Under the pieces are notes generated by a model. That model was given only the letters and a program-made list of their open reading frames with translations. It made no database searches and was not told the origin of the DNA. Of a stretch of DNA of 64,000 nt, positions 34,112-41,111 are shown piece after piece (position 1 is the first letter of the stretch; each line of letters opens with the position of its first letter). The stretch comes from DATMER01 sp963741305 (GTDB lineage Bacteria > Acidobacteriota > Thermoanaerobaculia > Multivoradales > UBA5704): contig CAVUHL010000003.1 of NCBI GenBank assembly GCA_963741305.1, positions 2,542,001 through 2,606,000 of the forward strand, read 5' to 3'. The position numbers and the translations under genes were made by a program.

Positions 34112-36244
34112 TCAGTGGGGCTCGGAGGGCAGGTTGGTCAACTGGTCTTGCAGGGCCACGCTCGGCCGCTGAGCGACCGGCACTCGCGCCAGGTCCGCAA
34201 ACAGGTCGACAGGCAGCCTGCCGGTCTTCTCCAGCTCTGCCAGGACGTGATGCTTGTTGATGGGGTGGACCTTGAAGCAGTGCGCCTTGGCCACCTGCTT
34301 GACGTCGATCTCGCGGCGCAGCAGGTCGTCGAAATGGCGGGCCGGCAGGCCGGCAGCCTCGGCAGGATCGGCCACGTTGTTGATCCCGGACAGGAACCCC
34401 GAGATCGGCACCGGCGGGAACGGCTGGCCGGCGTTGGCGTTGTCCACGTGGACGAAGGGCGTGCTGGTCTCGCGGCGGTGGCAGCCGTTGCAGGTGGCGC
34501 GCGAGACACGGTGCCGCGCCCAGTTCTGCGAGTTCATGCCGCCGTTGTTGCTCAGGTTGGCGAGGTTCGGGGCGGTCCAGAAGAAGGTGAACGGCGCCAC
34601 CGTCGGCAGGACAGCCGGCGGATGCGGCACCCGCGGGTTGGAGCCGAGGAAGTTGACATTGCTGAAGAACAGGCGGACCGGCGGCACCGGGTCCTCGAAC
34701 CGCTGCGCCTGCGTCAGGTTCGGCTGAATGACGTTGGTGAGCCAGTTGCGCAGCACCTGGGTGTTGAAGAAGCTGTCGTGCGGCGTGTCGTCCGCGGTGG
34801 TCTCGTTGATCAGCGAGAACTTGGTCTGGGTGAGCTGGAACTCCCGCAGCTCCCAGGGCGCCAGGAGGGCAACCTCGTTGGTGCGCAGCGTCCGCAACGT
34901 GCTGCCGTTCGGGTTGTTCGGGTCCGCGTTGGCACGCACGATCTTCTGCGTCAGGCGGGTCAGGTGCTTGCGGTAGGTCTCGGTCAGCGGATCGACGTGG
35001 CGCAACTGGACCCAGTCGACAGCCCAGTCCTTGACGTCGCCGCAGCCGCAGGCGGGAACCTCATACTCGAAGATGACCGTGAACGGGATCGCCCGGCAGC
35101 TCGCGCCGTCGATCGAGACCACGCCGTTGAACCCGGTGGCGTCCCAGCCTGGAGGCAGGACGAAGCCGAAGATGAAGCGCAGCTCGCCGGCATCGATGAA
35201 GTTGCCGCTCGAGCCTCCGGAGTAGCCGCCGCCGCCGGTCGTGCGGCGCAGGTCGAAGCGCGGCATGATCGCGAGCAGGCGCAGCGGGGAGCGGTTCAGG
35301 TCCAGCCGGGCGCCGACCCGCGGCCACTGGTTGATGATCTGTTGCATCTGGTTGCGCGCCGGAACGTTGAACGAGTTGACCGACTGGTTGGCGGTCCAGG
35401 TCTGGAGCCAGCGCTCGACGAACAGGGCCGGATCGATGCCGCTGGCCTGCTGGTTCGCCATCTGCGTCATCAGGTGGTTGAAAGTCCAGACTCCGCCGGG
35501 AGCGCCGGTGTTGGTGCAGGGCTCGTAGGTGCGCGTCGGATCCTGGACGACCGCGGGGTTGCGGATTACGAGCACCCGCTCCTGGAACAGGTTCGTGAAG
35601 CCGGGTGATGGGGTCGGGTTCGGCAGCGAGAGGGGCGGAGGCGGCGGGATGGCGGCCGCGCTGGCCACGCCGAACGGATCGCTCTCGTTGGGCGCCGGCT
35701 TGCTGTCCTCGGGCTCCAGCTCGACAACGGGGAGATCGAGGGGCACCCGCCGGCCGGCCGAGAAACCCGAGTAGTCGAACGCCTGCTGCTTCTCGTAGCG
35801 CAGGATCGTCCGGCCGCCGAAGACGGGCAGGTCCTTGAGCCCCTCCTTGGAGATCACGCCCTCGTCCTCATTGTGGCGCGCGAGCAGCTCCCCCGGGTCG
35901 AGGAAGGCAATGGCCGTGTAGAGGCCGTCGTCGGCGATGTCGTCGGGCGCCAGGCCGTCGTCGCGCAGCAGGATCTCCTGGTCCTTGCCGAGCGTTATGA
36001 AGTCTCCCTTGCCCTGCGTGTCCTTCTGCGCCACCTGGTCCGACGTGAGCTGGGCCGAGATCAGGACGTTCCCGAGATCGGGAAAGGCGCTGGTGAGCTG
36101 TACGTAGACCTGCTGGGGCGGGACGTTCTTCGTGTCGAGCAGGGCGCTGTTGTCTCCGCTCGACCCGGCGTCCAGGGCGATGCCCAGGACGCCGACGGCA
36201 AAGATTGCTACGGCTGTGAACGAGGCCTGTTTCGCTGTGGTCAT
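34112..36244 (-). CDS. Secreted protein with a single c-type haem motif (710 aa)
   Basis: The N-terminus has a signal peptide or single membrane anchor (hydrophobic stretch ~residues 9-26). The next ~100 residues, with LRDDGLAPDDIADDGLYT, resemble the 'choice-of-anchor X' type of extracellular domain. A proline-rich spacer (IPPPPPLSLPNPTPSP, ~residues 200-215) leads to a large domain I do not recognise. Near the C-terminus CNGCH (Cys585-His589, nt 34478-34492) is a classical CxxCH haem-attachment site, followed by several His residues that could give a distal ligand. A periplasmic or surface electron-transfer or peroxidase role is possible but not shown. The start is set by AGGAGGAG just before the ATG at 36244. 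It is divergent from the ADOP permease. Not an expected part of an NRPS cluster. Confidence 0.8.
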   Translation of the reverse strand: MTTAKQASFTAVAIFAVGVLGIALDAGSSGDNSALLDTKNVPPQQVYVQLTSAFPDLGNVLISAQLTSDQVAQKDTQGKGDFITLGKDQEILLRDDGLAPDDIADDGLYTAIAFLDPGELLARHNEDEGVISKEGLKDLPVFGGRTILRYEKQQAFDYSGFSAGRRVPLDLPVVELEPEDSKPAPNESDPFGVASAAAIPPPPPLSLPNPTPSPGFTNLFQERVLVIRNPAVVQDPTRTYEPCTNTGAPGGVWTFNHLMTQMANQQASGIDPALFVERWLQTWTANQSVNSFNVPARNQMQQIINQWPRVGARLDLNRSPLRLLAIMPRFDLRRTTGGGGYSGGSSGNFIDAGELRFIFGFVLPPGWDATGFNGVVSIDGASCRAIPFTVIFEYEVPACGCGDVKDWAVDWVQLRHVDPLTETYRKHLTRLTQKIVRANADPNNPNGSTLRTLRTNEVALLAPWELREFQLTQTKFSLINETTADDTPHDSFFNTQVLRNWLTNVIQPNLTQAQRFEDPVPPVRLFFSNVNFLGSNPRVPHPPAVLPTVAPFTFFWTAPNLANLSNNGGMNSQNWARHRVSRATCNGCHRRETSTPFVHVDNANAGQPFPPVPISGFLSGINNVADPAEAAGLPARHFDDLLRREIDVKQVAKAHCFKVHPINKHHVLAELEKTGRLPVDLFADLARVPVAQRPSVALQDQLTNLPSEPH

Positions 36245-36400
36245 GGCTCCTCCTGGTGGGTTTCAGGCCCAGGGGCGTCCGACCACGGCGGCCGGGGTCA
36301 CCCCCAGCAACTTCTTACATAAATACTCGGTACAGCACGGCTCAGGAACGGGACAAGCAGGAGATCCGCTATAGTCGATCCAGGCTTCAGGAGACGGCCC
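36245..36400. promoter_or_regulatory. Divergent promoter region
   Basis: The 156-nt gap separates the minus-strand haem-motif gene from the plus-strand permease gene. TATAGT at 36370-36375 is a good -10 candidate for the permease, 25 nt before its start; no clear -35 is visible. AGGAG at 36389-36393 serves the ATG at 36401. Confidence 0.45.
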
Positions 36401-38863
36401 ATGCCCGCAATCGTCGACGACCTGCGTTTTGCCGCGCGGACCTTCTCGAAGAACAAGGGGTTCACGGCGGTAGCCGTGCTGTCGCTCGCGCTGGGGATCG
36501 GCGCCAACGCAGCGATCTTCAGCCTGGTCGACGCCGTCCTTCTGAAGCCGCTGCCGGTCGTCCAGCCGGAGCGCCTGGTGGCGCTCTACACCCAGGACGC
36601 CAGGAACCCGGGTTCCCTCCCCCTCTCGTACCCCAACTTCCTGGACATCCGGAGCGGCAGCCGCTCTTTTTCGGCCCTCGTGGCCCACCGGCCCGTCTCC
36701 CTGAGCCTGTCGGGCCTGCCGGATGGAGCCGAGCCGGAGAAGGCCTCGGGCGAGCTGGTGTCGGGCAGCTACTTCGCGGCGCTCGGCGTCCGGCCCGCCT
36801 TGGGGCGCGGCTTCCTCCCCGAGGAGGATGGGGTCCCCGGCGCCAGCCCGGTCGCGGTCCTCTCCCACTCGTTCTGGCAGCGCCGCTTCAGCGCCGATCC
36901 CGCGGCCGTGGGCAAGGACGTCATCCTGAACGGCACCCGCTTCAGCATCGTCGGCGTGGCGCCGGCCGACTTCCGGGGCTTGAACGCCCTCGCCCCGCCC
37001 GACGTCTTCCTGCCGGTCGCCATGTACGAGCAGGCGATCACCGCGCGGCCGCTCAAGTTCAACGAGCGCAGGGCCCTCCACCTTTTCGCCGCCGGCCGCC
37101 TGAAGCCCGGGGTGAGCCTCGACCAGGCCCGGTCCGAGGTCACTGTCCTGTCCGCCGGCCTCGCGAGCGAGTACCCGGAGGCCAACACCGGGCGGAGCGC
37201 CGCGCTCGTTCCCCTGGTCGAGGCCACGATCAACCCCAACCTCAAGGGCAAGTACGTCCTCGCCGGCACCCTCCTGATGACGGTCGCGGGCCTCGTGCTG
37301 CTCGTCGCCTGCGCCACGGTCGCGAACCTGCTGCTGGCGCGGGCGGTGTCGCGGCGCAAGGAGATCGCCATCCGGCTGTCGCTGGGGGCGGCGCGCGGCC
37401 GGCTGGTGCGGCAGCTCCTGACCGAGAGCCTGCTGCTGGCATTCGCGGGCGGGGCCGCGGGGCTCCTGGTCGCGGTCTGGGGACGGGACTTCCTCTGGTC
37501 GCTGCGGCCGCCGTTCCTCCCCGCCACCCTCGATCTTGCTCTGGATGCCCGCGTCCTCGGCTTCACCTTCGGCCTGTCCCTCGCGACCGGGGTCCTCTTC
37601 GGCCTCCTCCCCGCGCTCCAGTCATCGCGGCCCGAGATGGTCACGGCGCTCAAGAACCAGGCTGCGCCGCCGATCCGCGGGCGGGGGCTGGGTATCCTCA
37701 AGACGCGAAGCCTCCTGGTGATAGCCCAGGTCGCGCTGTCGCTGGTGTCGCTGATCGGCGCCGCGCTGTTCATCCGCAGCCTGCTCGAAGCGCAGCGGAT
37801 CGATCCGGGCTTCGAGCCGCAGGGGCTCGTCACCCTCTCCCTGGACCCCGGGGGCCGGGGCTACGACCCGCCACGCGGGCAGGAGCTCTACCGCCAGGCG
37901 GTCGAGGAGGCCGAGCGGATGCCGGGCATCCGGCGGGCGGCGATCTCCGAGCTCCCGGTGCTGCAGCCTGGGGGGTTTCAGAGGACGCTGGTGATCGAAG
38001 GGATGGAAGCGGCGGCCGAGGACAGCCTCCTGGTGCGCGCCAACGCGGTGGGGACGGGCTACTTCGAGACCCTGGGCATCCCGCTCCGGCGCGGGCGCGG
38101 CTTCGCCCCCGAGGACCGCCGGGAGTCGCGGCCCGTGGCCGTGATCAACGAGACCATGGCGCGCCGCTTCTGGCCCGGCCAGGAGCCGGTCGGCCGCCGG
38201 TTCGGCTTCTTCGGCCAGGACAAGGCCTACGAGATCGTGGGAGTCGCGGCCGACGCCAAGTACACGGCGCTCGGCGAGGAGCCGCTGCCCTACGTCTATC
38301 TGCCGCTGCTCCAGTCCTACCCCTCGGCGGCGACGCTCTACGCGCGCGCCTCGGGCGATCCGGCCACGGCGCTCGCCGCGGTCCGGAAGCGGCTCCGCGC
38401 GCTCGACCCGAGCCTGCCCCTGACCGATGCCGGACCGGTCTCCGACGCGCTCGACCGCGCCCTCTGGGGGCCGCGGGTCGCGGCGGGCCTGCTGCTGCTC
38501 TTCGGGTTGCTGGCGCTGGTGCTGGCGACCATGGGGCTCTACGGCGTCATCTCCTACGCGGTGCAGCAGGGGCGGCGCGACATCGGCATCCGGGTGGCGC
38601 TCGGCGCGGCGAAGGGAGACGTCCTCGGCCTCATCCTGCGCCAGGGCCTGACGCTGGTCGGCCTGGGGCTCGCCCTCGGCCTGGCCGCCGCCGCCCTCCT
38701 GGCGCCCCGGCTCCCCGGGCTCCTGGTCGGCACCGACCCCTCCGACCCCACTGCCTGGGCCGGTGCCGCGGCGGTCCTCGCCCTGGTCGGGCTCGCGGCG
38801 ACCTGGGTGCCAGCCCACCGCGCTACCGGCATCGATCCGGCTCTCGTCCTGCGGCAGGAATAG
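36401..38863 (+). CDS. ADOP-type orphan ABC permease (MacB/FtsX-like, 820 aa)
   Basis: Membrane protein made of two tandem MacB-type halves. Each half has an N-terminal transmembrane helix, a large extracytoplasmic MacB_PCD-like domain and a three-helix FtsX core. First helix ~residues 23-45; first FtsX core ~residues 285-405 (RRKEIAIRLSLGAARGRLV); the second half starts near residue 430 and its FtsX core is ~685-815 (GRRDIGIRVALGAAKGDVL, then a final helix and PAHRATGIDPALVLRQE). This length and duplication define the Acidobacterial duplicated orphan permease family. No ATPase gene is adjacent, as is usual for the family. The location between two assembly lines suggests export or self-protection, but these permeases are so abundant in Acidobacteria that proximity is weak evidence. 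Confidence 0.9.
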   Translation: MPAIVDDLRFAARTFSKNKGFTAVAVLSLALGIGANAAIFSLVDAVLLKPLPVVQPERLVALYTQDARNPGSLPLSYPNFLDIRSGSRSFSALVAHRPVSLSLSGLPDGAEPEKASGELVSGSYFAALGVRPALGRGFLPEEDGVPGASPVAVLSHSFWQRRFSADPAAVGKDVILNGTRFSIVGVAPADFRGLNALAPPDVFLPVAMYEQAITARPLKFNERRALHLFAAGRLKPGVSLDQARSEVTVLSAGLASEYPEANTGRSAALVPLVEATINPNLKGKYVLAGTLLMTVAGLVLLVACATVANLLLARAVSRRKEIAIRLSLGAARGRLVRQLLTESLLLAFAGGAAGLLVAVWGRDFLWSLRPPFLPATLDLALDARVLGFTFGLSLATGVLFGLLPALQSSRPEMVTALKNQAAPPIRGRGLGILKTRSLLVIAQVALSLVSLIGAALFIRSLLEAQRIDPGFEPQGLVTLSLDPGGRGYDPPRGQELYRQAVEEAERMPGIRRAAISELPVLQPGGFQRTLVIEGMEAAAEDSLLVRANAVGTGYFETLGIPLRRGRGFAPEDRRESRPVAVINETMARRFWPGQEPVGRRFGFFGQDKAYEIVGVAADAKYTALGEEPLPYVYLPLLQSYPSAATLYARASGDPATALAAVRKRLRALDPSLPLTDAGPVSDALDRALWGPRVAAGLLLLFGLLALVLATMGLYGVISYAVQQGRRDIGIRVALGAAKGDVLGLILRQGLTLVGLGLALGLAAAALLAPRLPGLLVGTDPSDPTAWAGAAAVLALVGLAATWVPAHRATGIDPALVLRQE

Positions 38864-38870
38864 CCAAAGG

Positions 38871-38899
38871 AAAAGGCGGCCCGGCCAAGCCGGACCGCC
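38871..38899 (-). terminator. Rho-independent terminator between convergent genes
   Basis: GGCGGCCCGGC (38875-38885) and GCCGGACCGCC (38889-38899) form an 11-bp stem with one mismatch and a CAA loop. On the minus strand it is followed by TTTT, so it fits termination of the haloperoxidase-like gene; it may also stop transcripts from the permease gene. Confidence 0.75.
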
Positions 38900-38915
38900 C
38901 TGGGGATAAGCGCGG

Positions 38916-40694
38916 TCAGATGACGATCTGGGTACCGTCGAAGCGCGTGAGGTTGAAGCCCGAGAAGGGGAACGGGTACGTCGACCTCTGCTCGTGCAGC
39001 CAGCGGATCGCGAGGTCCTCGCCCAGCCGGTTGCCCGCGATGTTGTCCGTGCGCCAGTGGATGCCCGACATGTCGCGGCCGAAGCTCATGTTGTGGGCGA
39101 GCTTGTTGAGCTCTCCGCCCATGGTGAGCGCAGGGCCATCCACCCCGACGACGTAGGGCAATGTAGTGGTGCCGTCGGCGCTCACCTTGCGCGGAGCCGG
39201 GAAGAGGCCGGCCTCGTTGTAGAAGGCCTTGAGCACGGTGACGCAGGCGCCGGCGCTGATGGCGTGGCCGGAAGGGTACGACGGGTGCGTGGGCCCGCCC
39301 GCGCGGAAGATCTGTGACAGGAGATAGGAGCCGCTGCTGCCGAGGCCGCGCGCGATGTTGCGCGCCTGGTTGGCCGTATAGACGCGGTCGAGCACGGTCG
39401 ACTGGGTCATGAGGTCGGAGTGGAGCGGATAGCTGGCGCCGTCCACCTTGACCCGGTGCACCAGGCCGCCGTACGCCTCGGCCCGCAGCCGGCGATGGAC
39501 GTGCCACTTCTGATACCAGGCGTGGCGCTCGCTCTTGCCGACGCTGCCGATCATCTCGCTGAGATGGGCGAGGCCGAAGTTCGTGAAAGCCGCCTGCCGC
39601 GAGCCGACCGGGAAGGGGAAGCTGGCGTCGAGCCCCGCCACCGGGGCGAACGGGAAGATGGCCTGGAGGATCAGGACCGCCCGGAAGTAGACCGAGTAGA
39701 TACGGTCGAGGCCGGCCGTCATGCCCATGTCGCGCCCGTTGCGGATGAACCGGGTCACGGCGTCGAGCGGCGGGAAGGCGCCGCCTGCCACCGGGCCGCC
39801 GTTCTGCACGTTCAGCCACTCCGCGAACTCGGTCATGAAGTCCTGGCCCGGCTGCGAGGTCGTCAGGCGCGGGGTGACAGGGATCGCGTCATAGTTGAAG
39901 TTGCGGATCAGGAACTGCGAGACCATCGGACCGTCGAGCACGCCGGGGTAGCCGACCCGGAAGAGGAGCTGCGGCGTCACGTTGCCACCGGAGTCGACCG
40001 GTCCCCGGTAGTCCGAGAAGTTGTTCGTCAGGTCGTAGCAGGCTTCCAGGGCCACGGCGTTGGCTGCGTAGTCGGAGAAGTTGACGTCGCGCAGGAGCAT
40101 CATCCAGTAGAGCTCGCCCATCTCCGCCGCGGTCTGGGCCGAGGCGAGCGCCGGCGCCGGAGGGCAGGTCAGGGCCGCGGTGTCCGGGCCGTCGAGGTTG
40201 AACGTCAGGCCACCCAGGGGATCCAGGAGAGGAGAGACGCCACCGGTCGGGATGGTCTCGACCGCGGCCCAGTCACCGCTCGCCAGCACGGAGAGGTAGG
40301 TGGCATACGCGGCAGGGTTGACCTCGGCGGTCACCGGGTCGTGCGGCAGGGTCTTGTGGAAATTGCCGATCCGGTTGGCGTACAGAACCTCGTCGGTGTT
40401 GCTGACCTGGGCCGGCAGCGGCATTTTCTTCTCTTCATTCGCCGCCTGGTGCCGGATCTTGTAGGCGGAGTTGCGCCGGTGGACGCCGGTCTCGGGGGCG
40501 AGCTCGACCGCCTCGGCACCGGAGGTGTTGGACGGATCGGACAACGCGGTCAGGCCCGTGAAACCTCCAGCCAACGCGCCGACAGTTACTCCGCCGACCC
40601 CGCCGAGGAAGCGGCGGCGGTTGAAGCCGTCCTTCTCCTCCACGGATTGGCTCGTGGCTGGGACCTGGACCTCGTCCTTTTCCTGCTCTTTCAT
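38916..40694 (-). CDS. Tat-exported vanadium-dependent haloperoxidase-like protein (592 aa)
   Basis: PAP2-superfamily enzyme with the vanadate-binding signatures in order: KWHVHRRLRAEA (~residues 393-405), PSGHA (~473-477) and GRDMSGIHWRTDN (~537-549), which supply the Lys/Arg, Ser-Gly-His and Arg/His ligands of vanadium haloperoxidases. The K-to-R spacing and HRRLR pattern resemble the algal bromoperoxidase-type branch, where RPEA is usual; here it is RAEA. A twin-arginine signal (NRRRFLGG, residues 25-32) and following hydrophobic stretch send it folded across the membrane. Predicted reaction: peroxide-dependent oxidation of halide, with halogenation of nearby organics. AGGAGG precedes the ATG at 40694. 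It follows the right assembly line on the same strand but is 417 nt away and has a likely separate terminator. Tailoring of the exported product is possible; an acid phosphatase activity is the alternative. Confidence 0.85.
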   Translation of the reverse strand: MKEQEKDEVQVPATSQSVEEKDGFNRRRFLGGVGGVTVGALAGGFTGLTALSDPSNTSGAEAVELAPETGVHRRNSAYKIRHQAANEEKKMPLPAQVSNTDEVLYANRIGNFHKTLPHDPVTAEVNPAAYATYLSVLASGDWAAVETIPTGGVSPLLDPLGGLTFNLDGPDTAALTCPPAPALASAQTAAEMGELYWMMLLRDVNFSDYAANAVALEACYDLTNNFSDYRGPVDSGGNVTPQLLFRVGYPGVLDGPMVSQFLIRNFNYDAIPVTPRLTTSQPGQDFMTEFAEWLNVQNGGPVAGGAFPPLDAVTRFIRNGRDMGMTAGLDRIYSVYFRAVLILQAIFPFAPVAGLDASFPFPVGSRQAAFTNFGLAHLSEMIGSVGKSERHAWYQKWHVHRRLRAEAYGGLVHRVKVDGASYPLHSDLMTQSTVLDRVYTANQARNIARGLGSSGSYLLSQIFRAGGPTHPSYPSGHAISAGACVTVLKAFYNEAGLFPAPRKVSADGTTTLPYVVGVDGPALTMGGELNKLAHNMSFGRDMSGIHWRTDNIAGNRLGEDLAIRWLHEQRSTYPFPFSGFNLTRFDGTQIVI

Positions 40695-40931
40695 GAATTC
40701 CTCCTCAGGGGTGATGACCCGGAAACAACTGGCACGATGAACCGCAAAGGGAAGGGATACCTATCTCACACATACCGTCCTCGAACATCGGATACGGCCT
40801 CCGTGAGTCAACGGCAGTCTGCCCCGCGCGAAGACGAAGGACTATCGCTCTGGGGTTGATTAAAAAGTGCTTCACAAGGGGTAAAGCGGGACAATTGTAG
40901 CCGAAAACGCCGCGAAACGCCTAGCGACCTT
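40695..40931 (-). promoter_or_regulatory. Upstream region of the haloperoxidase-like gene
   Basis: The region has no gene and is AT-richer near 40855-40900. On the minus strand TACAAT (40894-40899) is a reasonable -10 element about 200 nt before the start codon; no matching -35 is clear. The repeat array begins immediately upstream of it. Confidence 0.35.
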
Positions 40932-41111
40932 GGGTAGCTATGTCTACCCGCCGGGTAGAGGGGTCTATTTCTTGGGTAGCCATGTCTACCTGCCGGGTAG
41001 AGGCGTCTCCCCCTCGGGTAGCCATGTCTACCTGCCGGGTAGAGGGGTCTATCTCTTGGGTAGCCATATCTACCCAGGGGTTGGAGGGGTCTACCCGAGG
41101 GTTGGAGGGGT
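40932..41111 (-). repeat. 42-bp tandem repeat array with palindromic GGGTAG-N6-CTACCC cores
   Basis: Three exact-length 42-bp units start at 40932, 40974 and 41016. A fourth starts at 41058 and decays into shorter GGGTTGGAGGGGTCTACCC units up to the end of the megasynthase gene. Each unit begins (plus strand) with GGGTAG-N6-CTACC(C/T) and, 13 nt later, GTCTAT. There are no unique spacers, so it is not a CRISPR. The last GGGTAG, read on the minus strand, provides the TAG stop codon (41112-41114) of the megasynthase. Confidence 0.9.

Noticed and set aside
33623..35608. Plus-strand frame of 661 codons
   Set aside because: Runs antisense to the secreted haem-motif gene, which has a signal peptide, a CNGCH motif and a ribosome binding site; the plus frame has no domain.
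39420..40859. Plus-strand frame of 479 codons
   Set aside because: Antisense to the haloperoxidase-like gene with its vanadate motifs and Tat signal; no protein features of its own.
40932..41111. CRISPR array
   Set aside because: The units are contiguous tandem repeats without unique spacers, and no cas gene is in the window.
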